A stretch of 64,000 nucleotides of DNA from Jaltomata sinuosa (Eukaryota > Streptophyta > Magnoliopsida > Solanales > Solanaceae). The notes under the pieces were generated by a model that was given only the letters and a program-made list of their open reading frames with translations, was not told the origin of the DNA and searched no databases. This document shows, piece by piece, positions 33,996 through 47,040 of this stretch. The stretch covers positions 1 through 64,000 of the forward strand of contig QJPP01001629.1 of the NCBI GenBank assembly GCA_003996215.1, given 5' to 3'. The first letter of the stretch is position 1; every line of letters begins with the position of its first letter. A program made the translations under genes and the position numbers.

Positions 33996-34859
33996 CTAGT
34001 AACATATAGTATGTATAAATAATACACTCTACTCTACTAAAAAAAGTATGTATAAATTACTTAAGAAATATATATAGCTTAGTGCAGAATAATAGTGAAC
34101 TTCAAATGATGCTAATAAATAAAACTGATGTTGACATTGCCCTTCCTTTCCTAGCAGATCCATCACCTGGTTTTGTTTCCTGAAATTATGCCTCACTGGG
34201 AAATTCCCTAGTCAGTGGAGCAACTCCCTCCAATGATGAGATGTTCATTTTAGAGGCTAACCTTTAACCATAGAGAATAGCAATAATCTCCGCACCTATA
34301 TGGCAGATTTGGTGTTTATTAATACTTGTATAAATCTTAGAGGCTCTTGTACTTGCGACTTCAAGATTTTGGATGTGTATTTTGTTACTTTTCACACTTT
34401 TATACTTTTGAGATGTTCATTACGACTAAATCTTGACTTTACACTTTTTTATTTTTGCTCAATTGCTAAAAAATAGTTTAAAATCCGATTAGGGTTCTCC
34501 TACCGGGATTAGGTGTAGGTATCCTCATGGTTTAGAAATTTCAGATCGTGACATCTTCTGACATTGTGGGATTTTTAGTGGGAGATTAGAGTCTCTCTCT
34601 CTCTACTTCTTTGTGCTTTAGTTGAAAGTTAGTATTACCCCTTTTCGTCCACCACATTGGTGGACTCAATATAATTTCTGGTGTAACAATAGTTTCGGGG
34701 GCATTCATAATGACATTTATAATAGGCTAATGACACTGAAAATTTATGGTTGAAAAGGAAATGGTATACATATTAATGTTATTTTACTAGAATTAATCAA
34801 TTATTTATACCATATTTTGTTGATAACTATCTCATCCTTACTACATAAATTAACTCAGA
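33996..34859 (-). other. Intron-like sequence of the duplicated gene (copy A)
   Basis: AT-rich sequence between the terminal exon and the second LINE, with no exon or ORF that I can support. It is nearly identical to 50603-51469. Confidence 0.5.
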
Positions 34860-34873
34860 TTAGTTTTTGAGTA
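34860..34873. repeat. Target-site duplication of the second LINE (TTAGTTTTTGAGTA), left copy A
   Basis: 14 bases identical to 35989-36002 flank the truncated minus-strand LINE. Confidence 0.85.
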
Positions 34874-35988
34874 TTTTTTTTAAAAAAAAGCTAGGCACAA
34901 GGACCTTTAATTGAAGAAAAATATGTCTGTGCTAACAAGGCCCAAAAGTGACCTGGTCCAAAAACAAGGGGAACCTATATGATAACAACAAGGTTTAGCA
35001 AATTAGGAAAGTCAAAAGACAATGCTCTGCTCTTTCCTCTGTGAATCGTTGTCCAGATTGTTGCTATTTCTAGCTTTGGGATGAGAAGCTGGTTCATCTT
35101 TATCTTCCCTGCTTGCATCCGCTTCCCGGACTACTCCAATTGTTCAACTAAGCTTGTTGTGGTAGCTTCGAATCGAAACCCAGCTTTAGTTATGGCCTCA
35201 TTTTCGTCTTGAGCCTCAGGTAAGCTTCTTGAGTTAGCTTCTATTATCATAGTGTTTACCTCCATCTCCTTCAATCGATGGATTGAATCTTCAAGGATTA
35301 ATACCACCATCAGATCTACAGCGATATGAGGTTGAGACTACAATTTTAGAAGCTAAGGTCTTTCTTGAACTTGATACAGGTAGTACTGATAAAGAATATG
35401 GGCTTTAGCAAGTCAAAACCATTGGAAGTTCAAAGGTCCTGATTTGATTTCGGGTTTCACCTCAAAAGCTCTCACCAGGTGCAGATACCAAATCACTCGA
35501 AATGCTTCGACCTTCTTTACTTCTAATTGATTAAACTAAGCTAGTTCCTGCTCTCATAGATAGACTAATCTTACCTTCATCAACTTGCTAATTGATTTGT
35601 ACAAACTGTTATATGTCTGAAACTTGTCTTCTAATTTGTCAAGATTGAAAATTCTTTTGCCTTCACCTGGGATGTCTTGAAACTGATCTATTAAGAAATC
35701 ACCTTCAAAAGAGAAAACTAGGTTAGTGAAAAAATCAGCACGAGCATTTCCTTCCCGAAGGGAATGCTGTACTCTTGCTGTCAATGACCTCCTTAGCCTG
35801 GTAATATGATTCACCTCCATCACCACACTCCATGGATGTTTCCATCTGTCTTCTAAAATCCGTACCATTGCCAAAGAATCCGACTCTATGATAATAGGAT
35901 TGATTAAATGCTCTTTGCAATACTCCAAGCATTCTCTAATTTCCCTAACTTCAGCCACTAGATTGGTAGAGTCATGTGTTCTAATCCC
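34874..35988 (-). mobile_element. 5'-truncated LINE (second LINE), copy A
   Basis: 1.1 kb with an A-rich 3' end at 34874-34890 and a TTAGTTTTTGAGTA target-site duplication on both sides. It carries only the RNase H end of ORF2 and a 3' UTR. 5' truncation with a poly(A) end is the usual L1 outcome. It lies in the presumed last intron of the exon-bearing gene. Confidence 0.88.
35554..35988 (-). pseudogene. LINE ORF2 RNase H fragment, copy A
   Basis: A 134-codon frame with an RNase H-like (RVT_3) end. AEVREIRECLEYCKEHLINP carries the helix with the catalytic Glu, followed by IIIESDSLAMVRILEDRWKH (the Asp), MEVNHITRLRRSLTARVQHS and LREGNARADFFTNLVF. It parallels LEYCIQQQILPVVLETD and VEHILREGNTLADFLANQVV of the larger LINE but is a different family. 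The N-terminal part of ORF2 was never inserted. Confidence 0.8.
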
Positions 35989-36002
35989 TTAGTTTTTGAG
36001 TA
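35989..36002. repeat. Target-site duplication of the second LINE, right copy A
   Basis: TTAGTTTTTGAGTA, matching 34860-34873. Confidence 0.85.
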
Positions 36003-36515
36003 ACTTGATATGTAGCGTAATAATTATATTCTTTACATTATTAATGAATAGGATCAGTTAAACTCTAATTGTATTTATATATTTCTACTGGGAAAGGCAT
36101 CCAAGACAAAGTTTTGACTATAAAACTATAAGGTAGACTAAGTTCTTATTTAGTCAAATAAGTCAATAGCTATAGTCTACAAGTTATTTAAATATGGGTA
36201 GATGATAGTTTCAATATTTGGAGTAACATGTAAACTGGAGTCTTATTTTAGGATAGCATTTGAAATTATATGAAATAAACGATATTACTCGAGTTATTTC
36301 TATTTTGAGAAAATTAAAGTATGTCAATCGTAGAATAAAACTCCATAAATATCTAATTATGGATCATATATTAATATTAATTCTAGTTTGAACAACATTT
36401 ATAAGATTCAATCACATGAGTCATGTTTTTATTTATGTTATTAATGTGCGCCACCTAGTTCTTATATTATAGTTAGCCATTTGTCATATGATCAAATGAC
36501 TTACTATGGTGACAT
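36003..36515. other. AT-rich end of duplication copy A
   Basis: No gene seen. It is nearly identical to 52624-53134. Homology stops at about 36515 (GGTGACAT). About 20 bases, CTATAAAATACCCCGCTCTC, then separate it from copy B. Confidence 0.6.
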
Positions 36516-36763
36516 CTATAAAATACCCCGCTCTCGCTCTATTAAGTCTGGTATTCACCATCTGTGGACAAAAGAGTGAAAAAATTTAGATATTAATTTG
36601 TATCACCATATACCAATTGAAATTGAATTATAGCACGAAGGAAGAAAGAAGAGATAGTTTCCTAAAGTCCTATAGCCTTTCGAAGAAAAGTACAGACGTC
36701 TCTGTACCATTTTGCAAGACTCTAATAGATCCATTTTTGTACGATGTGATCAATGAACCTAGG

Positions 36764-36775
36764 GCTCTGATACCA
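36764..36775 (-). other. Primer-binding site of element 2 (copy B)
   Basis: Plus strand GCTCTGATACCA, a perfect initiator-Met type site. The copy A equivalent (GATCTGATACCA) has one change. Confidence 0.8.
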
Positions 36776-36779
36776 TCTT

Positions 36780-38972
36780 TATTACGACCCAAGACACCAC
36801 GAGTGGCACCCACCCGAAACCCTCAGATGAGTGAACCAATATGCAACTCAATACTTAGCAAAATTAACAGCTCAGAACCAGTTTGCATTAAAAATAAAGA
36901 ACTATCATTCACATCTAAACCAAAACTAATAATATCCTGTGGAAATTACCTCTAGAAACTGAAATTCATCGTACCAAAACATCTATGAAATGTCTAGAAA
37001 TGGGGATGCAACCCCAAAAATAAAAAAAGAGTTTATGTCCAGAAAAAGATGGACTATAACTAAATTGAAACAAAATAAGGTAGCCTGACAGAAGCAGCTC
37101 ACCCTTGAAATCTAAAATCACTGGGACTATATCTGAGGTCGCGTAGGAGTTGCCAGAAGATGTTCTGTACTCATAAAAAAGAAAATAAGTGCAGAATCAG
37201 TATACAACCACCGTGTACTGGTAAGATCATCGGCCAGCTCCAACAAACAATATAGATACAATAAATAAAAACTGAGTAAAGTAGCACAAACATGTAGCAA
37301 CAACCAGTAATGTAATTTCAGGCTCCCAACCTACCTTCTAACTTATCAAACACATGTACTAGGTTTAACAACCATCTAACAATAAACAATAATCATGACA
37401 CTTACTCTTTTTCACATCACCCAGACCATCTAAGGTTCCCTAGACCAACACCTAAGTGTTAACATGCAATGTCCTATCCATCCCAGGACCACTCCATATT
37501 TAAGTGTAACAACCTGGCCTCTCAAGGACCAGTATAATCAATCACAAATTCAATAATTAACCTGGTCCACTCATTGAACCATTATCAAACACGGTCAATA
37601 ATCCATAATTAAAACCTATACCAGGTGTGGTACCCGAGCCAACTGATATAGAACCTGTTTCGTGATACCCGAGCCAACCGTTAGTATCCTGTACCGGGCG
37701 TGGTACCCGAGCCAACCGAATGTTACACAAAGCCAACAGTTAGTTATTAAGTAAATAAAAACACACTTGTAAAATCAACAAGCAATAGTCAAGTTCATTT
37801 CACATAATTGACACCCCAAATACTTGGACATTCATAACTTCATCCCTTAAGCATGTAATCACGTACATCACTAAGCTAACGTTACATGTATATACATTGC
37901 ATTTGGTAAAACAAGAACCATCACCTACCTCGAATAGCCTAAAACTTTACTGGACCGGAGCCTTCCCATTTCTAGAAGCTTTTGCTTGCTCTTGGTCTAA
38001 AAACAAGTACACAATATACTAAAATCAGTCCAACAACCTAAAATTACCCGGATTATGCAAAATCCTAATTCCCAGGCCATCCTATGATCATTCCACCCAT
38101 CCCAGGACTTTTCCACCATCAATTCACCTAAAACTATCCTTTTTATGGATACATTTAGTGAATAATGGTGTTTTAATCATGCAAAAGCGATAATAAGCAT
38201 AACCCAAGAATTCTACACCTAGAATTCTCCCCTTTCCATTGGATTATACCATGCTAGGTTATCCCAAACATTCCCCCAAGCCCAAGATTATAGTTTCTAA
38301 GGTATGAGAATCAAAATACGGATATGAAGAACGAAAACCTTACCTTTTCGATGGATTTTGGTGGAAAATAATTGAATATCGCCTCCCTTCGCCTATGCCC
38401 TTTCCCAAAATGTTCTTCAGAAATTCTGAATATTTTTGGGGAAGTTTCTGCATTAATCCTAACTAAGTCCGCTATAGTGGTCCGTACACCGCTATGGCGG
38501 CACCGCCATAGCAGAATCGACTGCTATGGCATTGCTAACCAATGTTGACTTCTGCTATAACAAAAATTTCTCTGCTATAGCGGTGACCGCTACAGCACAG
38601 TGTCAACCGGTATGGCAGTTGACATGGGACAAAAACGTGAAAAATCACCCAAAAGTTCTCATTTTACAACACATCTTAAATCCTAATATTTTGAAATAAC
38701 CCCTTCATGTCAACCTTGATACTGGGAGTTCTACTCACCCGAATCCACTTCCAAAAAGTCCCCCAGACTCCTTAAGGTCTTGGCTAATGGAAAAACTAGC
38801 TCGACCTAAGATATTCTACCCAATCATCACCCGAATTTCCCTAGACCATACCTCACTCAAAATTTGTCTAAAGCTAGTCTAGCCCAGAATTTTCAACTCC
38901 TAAACCCAAAAGTTTTCTAACCCAAAACTTAGCATGAATAAATTTCCCATAATGACATATCCGGTAATTATA
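36780..38972 (-). repeat. 5' LTR of element 2 (copy B, solo by duplication)
   Basis: TATTACGACCC to GGTAATTATA, about 2193 bp. It is followed by CTCAA (38973-38977) and element 1 gag, exactly as in copy A. It has no internal region of its own, because the duplication starts at the gag ATG. Confidence 0.92.
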
Positions 38973-39580
38973 CTCAACCAAACCAAGTTTATGCAACCTC
39001 TCTTGGTAACTGACTAAAAACTCATACGCATCCTCCCCAAGCACATCAGTGAACTTGGGAGTACCCAATGTCACAAATCTCTCTATCATCTCCAGTTTGC
39101 CAATTGTCATCACCAACCTAGCCACTATCGATGGAGAAAAAATTCTGACCAGCAAAGCATCAATGCGTGGAGCCCAACAACAGCAAGTTGTGCCTTAGGA
39201 GTTGGAAAACCTTTAACTGGTACTCTCTCTATAGGCTGAACCCGATCTTTAGTCTGTGATCCATCAAGAGTGACAAGTACAGCTTATGTCTGAGTCATAC
39301 CCTCTAATAAATTCAAAATTTGAACTATAATATCCTGCAACATCAGAATGGCTATAAAACTTTGTGGAATCTGAGCTAGCCCTATTGTCTCTAGCTAATA
39401 AGCCTCATCCTTAAACTCAACCTTTGGCTCAGAGGACGCTGCCCTGGTATGACCCCTATTTGGTGTTGCACCATGTGCTCTACCTATGTTATGACCTCGA
39501 CCCCTAGCGTGGGGAGAGGGGGGCATAGCAGCATGTACATGCATACTATCATCAGTAGTAGTTGATCTCGTCCTCACCAT
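38973..39580 (-). pseudogene. Element 1 gag N-terminal fragment (copy B)
   Basis: It starts MVRTRSTTTDDSMHVHAAMP, then after a frame break MLVRIFSPSIVARLVMTIGK, ERFVTLGTPKFTDVLGEDAY and QERLHKLGLVEYN. It ends at CTCAA. The rest of gag is absent here because the duplicated segment began inside element 2. Confidence 0.85.
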
Positions 39581-39776
39581 CTGTTGAAAGAATGAAGTAC
39601 TAAATTTAGAATATAAGGAGTGAACAAGTCACATTATAAGGAGTCAAATAATAGACTTTTCCTAAAGATGTCCTATAGCCTCCCAAAGATAGATACGGAT
39701 GTCATCGTACCGATCTGCGAGACTTTACTACACACTTGCTCTTATACTTATGAGACTGGTAAAGCTAGCGCTCTAA

Positions 39777-40670
39777 CACCAACTTGTCATGACCCTAAAA
39801 CACTTAAATTGTGATTGCACCTACTCCGGCCCAACTGTGGTAGGTAAGCCTAACTCAATAAATAATAGTATTAAAAGTAAAGGCAATAAAGTAGAATTTA
39901 TACTTATAAATAACAATAATATCGTAAAATATTGTGGAGTAGAACTAAACAAGGTAATCCAAAATCCCCAAGACTTAAAAGTCATAAGTGGAAGAGCGAC
40001 ACTAATACAGTATACCACACTAATACAAAACTGTCTAAAGAGTAAGAAAGACAAAAGTAAATGATAGAGGAAACTGGATTGATCTCGGAAAGTAGAAGAT
40101 CACCACAACTTCAAATAATATCTAGAAGCTTGAACTCTAGGCGTGGGGTTTATTCATACTGGGATCTGCATCAGAAAAATATAGAAAAGTAAGAGTGATT
40201 ATAGTTCACTTTTACTCAATAGGCATCATAGACCGACTGAACTTAAACAAATAATATATCAAATAAAGAATAATAAAATAACCTTGCATGAAGAAAAGTT
40301 CCAATAGTTCAATATTAATAAATAGTACAATTCACCTCAACTGTAATAATATTCCAGATAATAATGCAATGCAATAATATGTCATGGTCAATGCCTACCG
40401 ATATACACCTTCTCCAATCATATTTTGTGAGATGGGACTCATGGGGATTCGTGAGATTCATATATTATGCCCAGAATCAAATCGAGACATCAAATATCTT
40501 ATCCAGACTTGAACTGGGACTAAATCAATATCAATTATTCAAACTCAAACTGGATTTCAATAAGTCTTGCCTGGATTTGAATCGGAACTAAAATGAGTAT
40601 CAATGACCCATACTCGAACCAGGACTAAAATCATGTATTTCTTTTAAATCATGTATTTCAATCTGTAGTT
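39777..40670 (-). repeat. Element 1 primer site and 5' LTR remnant (copy B)
   Basis: CTCTAACACCAACTTGTCATG followed by the same LTR body as 25303-26160, with scattered substitutions. It is truncated at the same place, so the truncation predates the duplication. Confidence 0.75.
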
Positions 40671-42339
40671 TCCATGTACATTTCATATGAAGTTAAAGTT
40701 TTATGTAAAAATGCAATTTGAATTTTTTAAGTTGTATTTTTTCTCATAAACATGAAAACCCTACAAGTTGTGAAAACTATTAAATTTTTCTCAATTCTTA
40801 TAAATGTTATCAAATGAGCAAACTATAGTTCATAAATAGGATATCGTAATATCCTAAGATACTGCATTGATAAATCACAAATCACCATATTTTGTTTATA
40901 AATAAATATTTGTGATTATAAACTTTCAAGTACACATAATTTACAAAGATTCACTGGTCAACAATAATAGTAACTAATTATTATTTAACATAATACTTTT
41001 ACATGGTATGGACAATCTCTTCAGGTTGAACATGAGTTCTTTTTTTTTGCAGAATTTAAAATGATGATTTTTTAGTTTGCAAAATATAAACTTATAAGTC
41101 AGATTTTGAATTTAAACAGTTAAAATCATGATTTAGAATCCCAAATCATGGGTTTTTTGAGAATTTTATTTCATGATTTCAAACATTGATTTCATTTCAT
41201 AATTTCAAATCATGAGATAAAATCATATGTTCAAACGCTAGCTAAACATAGGGTTGGACAAAGTGAGTTCTTAACCCTAATAGGGGGAGAAGATTCTTGA
41301 TTATGATAGACATATCTAATTGGCTCGCTTGAATACTATACATGAGATATAAATGTATCTAGTTAATTCAGATTCTGCTACACATAGAGAATTAGGTTAA
41401 CTTGAATAGACGCGTAACTGTTCGACAAAAAATTAAGTGTAAAATCAAACTTATCATAATAAACAAGATAAATCAATTAGTTTAATCAATTGAAGAAAAA
41501 CATTATTGTAAGATATAGCTCATAGCCCTTGATCGATTTCATCTCATTAATGACATAAAATTTTCTATTTCTTATTTAAAGTTCATTATCTATTCTCTTA
41601 TTATTTGGTTAGTTATAATTATAAATTTAGATTTTATTTCTTGTTTACATAATTAACATTAATTTAATTTAATTAATGATTAATCATAAATTCATGAGAT
41701 TTCGATATCCAACTTCTAGTCACTTTATTACTTGTCTTCGCTACTATCTGCACATATTGTCTTTCTCCAATTTTATCTTAAGCAGAAAAATATATTACTC
41801 GATATTTAGGTTAGTTAGTTTTCTCAAAATGAAAGGTTAGTAGTCGAAGGAGAGGAGGAGCAAGAAGAGGGAAGTAGGTGGAATGGGGAGGATGGGAAGG
41901 AAAAAAAAGAAGAAGAATTCTACATTTCGATGAAGTTTGTCATATATAGTGAAATTCTAATTTTGTCATATCTAAATTCTACTAATACAAAATTAGAAAA
42001 TCTGCACCAAAAACATTTACTAGATGTTTATGTTATTTTTGATAGATTGGCTCCTCCAATCTGTGTTGCAATTTGAGGTAAGGATAGCTAGTCTCCTTCT
42101 TTTTACTTTAATTACATAATAATATAGCACCAACCTTTCCCAAATCCTTACTCGATAACATTAAATCCATCAATGGTTTAAACAAATGAAGTTTCCAAAT
42201 ATTACAAATATTACTAGGAAGATTACCTATCGATATTTGGAATGGAATGACCAGCAGATGTATAAACTAAGCAATTTTGGATGTGCTAATAAATGCATCA
42301 ATGGTTTAATCAAATGAAGCTTCCAATTATTCAGATAGT
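40670..42339. other. AT-rich stretch without genes (copy B)
   Basis: Counterpart of 26160-27848, with the same AAATCATGATTT-type repeats at about 41120-41220. A small ATTACAAAT duplication (about 42200) is specific to this copy. No coding sequence supported. Confidence 0.5.
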
Positions 42340-42351
42340 AAGATCTAAGAA
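42340..42351. repeat. LINE target-site duplication, 5' copy (copy B)
   Basis: AAGATCTAAGAA, repeated after the A tail at 50151-50162. Confidence 0.85.
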
Positions 42352-42469
42352 AAAGAAAATAAAAATTTATCCAAACCCGAAATCGAACCAAATTAATTAA
42401 TGGACTCAAGTAGAAAAAAAGCTCTCTTCTCTCTCATGCAAACCCTAGCCACCTCCTATTGATCGAATC

Positions 42470-44475
42470 ATGGACATTCCATCCACTGGCCAGCCGCCTT
42501 CGGTGGCTAGCCAGCCTCTCTTGTCTGATTCCTAATTCTCTTTTCTACCAAACTATACTATTAAGCCCACTACCAATCCTGAAACTGAAACACATGATAC
42601 TACCAAAAAGGACCAAAGTTTGTCGGATGCTTATAAGAATTTTCCTATCGTTACAATATGTGAAACATCTGGATCGCAAGGAGGCAAATACGTAGATCTA
42701 CTGAAACCCAATACTATGAATGTTTCACAAAATAACAAATCCCCTATTGTTGCATGGATTCCCATTAAGAAGCCCACGTATAACAACGGAATCCCAAGGA
42801 TTACTTGGACTGAAGAAGAAGTCAAACGTATAAACACCATGAAAAGTTTGCAATATGCGGTGATAGGTAAATTTTCATACAGGTGGCCTAAACTAGATGA
42901 TCTGAGGGTCTAAATTCCCAAACAATGCAAGGTGAAGGGTGGATGCAAGATTGGACTGTTGATAAATAGACAGATACTAATGAGGTTTGAATTATTTGAA
43001 GACTTTGTGAATATGATGTCGAAGAATTCATATTACATCACTGCAAAGGATGGGGCAACATATCAAATGCGGCCTCTCATATATGATGCGACGTTTAAAG
43101 TTGATGAGGAAAAGACTCAAGCCATGGCCTGGATCTCATTCCCCCATTTATGGACCACCTTTTTTGTAAAAGAATCCTTATTCTCTTTTGCATCTGCAAT
43201 AGGGAAACCTATTCATTTGAACATGGCTACAATAAACAGGACGTGACCTAGTTGTGCTAGAGTCAAAGTTCAGGTGGATCTACTTGCTGATTTACCCAAC
43301 TTTGTGGAACTGAAGGTTGAGGATCCTATATCAAAGACATCTAGAGTTGAAATAATTAAAGTTTTATAGGATGTCTTACCAAAGTATTGCAAACAGTGTA
43401 AACTACAAGGGCATAATCAAGATGATTGTAGAATTTTACACCCTGAATTGATGAAGGATAAGCAGAATGAGGAAATGATCCAAAAAAGGTGAACGTGGTC
43501 CACAGAGCACAACAAAGACAAACCCAACAATGGAACCCAAACAAAAGAATATTCACTCTGTAAAAGAATTCTGACAAGTTTCTAAGTGATACGGCTACAG
43601 AAATGGTAGAGAGAGGTACAATAATTAAAAATTCCTTTGATTCTTTAACCAAAGAGGAAGATGGTGAGCAAGAATAAGTGCCAATAGATATGGTGGATTC
43701 TGGTGCCCCATTAGTACATACAAGAAACAATGAACCTGACAAGATGGGGGAGGACACTACTAGAAATTGGATCACCAACTCTTTTTACAAGAGCAAAACA
43801 CCAAGTGAGGTGGATAACATGGTGCCAAGTGCAAAGGAGGGACCTCCAAACAATGAGCTTCAGGTAAATCAGCAACACAACATAGACAAAGAAATCATGC
43901 ACCAACAACAAAAATAATGAGCAGTCCAGATGGTATTAATAATACACAAGACAACATAGAGGAATCAAATACAACAACAAATGAGGCTGTTAGCAGTAAA
44001 CTGCTGCAAACTCAGCAACATGCTGAAAACAGTGCGGAGGATAGGATAGTTGAGAATGTTATTATTGTTCATGACCTGCAAGACATGGTGGAAAAGGGTG
44101 AGATTAATGATGATGAAACAATGAGGGATCAGGAGATAAAAACTGAATTTGCAAATGAAATGGTAAAGGTTCACTCACCTCTACAGATAGTGGAAAAAGG
44201 AAGGTGGATGAGTTTATTGAACCAGCTCCGCAGGCAATTGTAGGTGTAACTGCTGACTCTCCAGTCAAGATCCTGCATGACATTGTTTCATATAAATTGA
44301 ATGACACAAGTAACCATCATAAAGAGATGCCTAATGATGAGATGGGGAAAGAAGATGTAGATGAGGAAGATAACCAGCACAACATCAATAATGCTCTGAA
44401 TGCAACAGATATATCACCACAGAGCAAGACAAAAGGGAAAAGACCAGGACCAATTTTGAACAAAGTCAAACCATA
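42470..44475 (+). pseudogene. LINE ORF1 (DUF4283 and CCHC knuckle), copy B
   Basis: It keeps a longer ORF1: MSDAYKNFPIVTICETSGSQ, RITWTEEEVKRINTMKSLQY, AVIGKFSYRWPKLDDLRV, MKGGCKIGLLINRQILMRFE, AMAWISFPHLWTTFFV and KPIHLNMATINRT. The knuckle KYCKQCKLQGHNQDDCRILH (CX2CX4HX4C) follows near 43385-43440. A low-complexity acidic C-terminus comes next (43680-44476, e.g. NEMGKEDVDEEDNQHNINN-like), ending PILNKVKP. Stops near 42912, 43245 and 43490 break it into pieces. The ORF1 protein would bind LINE RNA. Confidence 0.8.
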
Positions 44476-47040
44476 AGAGTGGGGCTAAGAAGGAGTGTTA
44501 AGTCCATCTATAAATGAATCTGAAAGCACTAGTATGGAATATGAGATCAGTCAGAACCCAAAAAGTTTTCCACAGGGTTCAAATGCTTCATAGACATCAC
44601 AAATTCTTTCTAATTGATCTATTGGAGCCTTTCCAGCAACCAAGACACACTCAGAGGTATAAAAAGAGATTTGAAATGCATAATTCTAATCACAATTAAA
44701 ATGGTAAAATTTGGGTGTTTGTCTAGGAGAATATTCAGGTGGTGATTTTATCAGACACTAAACAATAACTCACCATGCAACTTACATTTCAAGACCCTGG
44801 TGATTCCATCATCTCCACTATAGTTTATGCCAAATGTTTATCAATTGAAAGGCTAAGTTTGTGGGATGATATTTACTTAATGAGTCACAATATTAGGCTT
44901 CCTTGGCTTGTAGGGGGTGACTTCAATGTTATTTTTAATGATAAAGAGAAAATTAGGGGTCTTCCTATTTATCCTCAAGAATATGAAGATTTTCCTTTCT
45001 GCGTGAATTCTTGTGAGCTATTTAATATTAATTTCAAGGGGAGACCTTTTACATGGTAGAATGGGAGAGCTGATTCAGAATGTATATTTAAAATACTTGA
45101 TAGACTGACGATTAATCAGTTTTTCCTAGGTCTTTGTGGGAATGTGGAGCTGGAGCATCTTGCAAGAACTGGGTCTGATCATGCTTCTATGTTGCTCAGT
45201 TGTGGAGGTTAGACTACTAATATCAAAAGATCTTTTAGGTTTTTGAAGTTCTGGACTGAAAAAAGAGGATTTTAAAGATGTTGTGAAAGATAATTAGGTT
45301 GCAGAAGAGTCTAATGACATATTTATGAGCCTGAAACAGAAGATGGAGAGGACTAAAGTAGCTTTATCTACATGGAGCAGAGTGAGATTTGGTGATATCT
45401 TTAAACAGTTGGTAATCAGAGAAGACCTTGTTAGAATTAAAGAAGATCTATTTGAAGAACAACCAACTGCTGAAAACAGTGCTATTCTCCAAAAGGCACA
45501 GGCTGAGCTAAAACAATATATTCACTATGAAGAGGAGTTTTGAAGACAAAAGGATGTGATTCAATGGTTAACTGAAGGAGACAAGAATATAAGATTTTTC
45601 ATAGTCTTGTAAATGGTAGAAGAAATAGATTGCAGATCAAGATAATCCTTAAAAGTAATGGTGTCTGGGCAGAAGAAGAGGAAGAGGTTGCAGCAGAAGT
45701 TGTTGATGTCTTCCAAAATCAATTTACTGGGGAGGAAAATGCATCTGACCTTTCCTTTATTGATCACATTCCAAATCTGGTTACTAAAGAAGATAATACA
45801 ATGTTGAATGCTAGTCCTACTGTAGAGGAGATCAGAAAGGTGGTGTTTGAGCTTAATAGTGACAATGCTAGTGAACCTGATGGATTTACTGGGTACTTTT
45901 ACCAATTTTGCTGGGATATTGTAGGAAGAGATGTTGTTAAGGTAGTGGAGGCTTTCTTCAATGGTTCCACTCTTCCTAAATCCATTACACATACCAATTT
46001 GGTCTTATTGCCTAAAAATGAAGTGATTCAATTCTTTTCTGATATGAGACCTATCAGTTTGAGTAATTTTTGAACAAAGTTATTTGTAGAGTGATTTATG
46101 ATAGGTTGGAAGGAATACTCCCAAGACTAATCTAAACTAATTAGTCTGGTTTTGTGAAAGGGAGAAGCATCAATGAGAATGTGTTATTAGCTCAAGAAAT
46201 TATTGCAGATATAAGATTAAGAGGTAAACCAGCAAATGTTGTCATTAAGCTTGACATGACTAAGCTTATGATAGGATGAATTGGAGATTTTTTATCAAGG
46301 TCATGGAGAAAATGGGCTTTAACTGGTTGGTTGCAGACAAAGTGTGAAGACTGGTGGAAAATAATTGGTATTCAGTCCTCATTAATGGGCAAGCCTATGA
46401 TTTCTTTCATTCTTCTAGGGAGTAAAACAAGGTGATCCTCTTTCCTCAGCTTTATTCATTTTGGCTGCAGAAGTTCTTTCCAGAGCATTAAATAGTTCCA
46501 TAATCAGGATTTCAGAAGGTTTGGAATGCCAAAGTAGAGTGATGACATCAATCATCTTGCATATGAAGATGATACCATTATATTTGTTAGTGATGAAAAG
46601 AAGTCTCTTGATCTAGTGATAGAGGTTTTGGGTCTATATGAAGAGCAATCTGGATAGAAGATTAACAAGGAGAAGAGTTCATTTTATGTGTATAGTAAAA
46701 CTTCCCATAATATTGTCCAAACTATTGAAGGGTGCACTGGTTTCATAAGGGGAAAATTTCCTTTTGACATATCTTGGTTGCCCTATTGGTAATGCAAGAA
46801 AAAGGAAAAGTTATTTTTCTGAAGTTATGAAAAAAGTTCAAAACAAACTACAGGCTTGAAAAGGGAAGCTCTTGTCTTTTGGTGGAAAGTCTATTTTTGA
46901 TCAACAATGTGTTGTAAAGTATTCCCATATACCTCCTATCTGCAATAACACTCCTAAATGTGTTATTCATGATCTACATAGATTGTTTGCTAAATTCCTT
47001 TGTAACTTTAAAGAAGAAGGGAGAAACAAACATTGGATAT

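Larger units (their letters stand above)
22055..36515. repeat. Tandem segmental duplication, copy A
   Basis: Collinear with 36536-53134. Shared landmarks in the same order and orientation: GTCTGGTATTCACCATCTGT (22066 / 36546); element 2 LTR; CTCAA and element 1 gag; element 1 primer site and LTR; LINE with target site AAGATCTAAGAA; terminal exon; second LINE with target site TTAGTTTTTGAGTA; and the end CTTACTATGGTGACAT. Copy A lacks about 1.46 kb of the LINE and the organellar insert found in copy B. Confidence 0.93.

Noticed and set aside
33655..34005. A second minus-strand frame overlapping the terminal exon (116 codons)
   Set aside because: It is a shadow of the 72-bp repeats in another frame. 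The splice phase with the exon at 53249-53322 supports the other frame.
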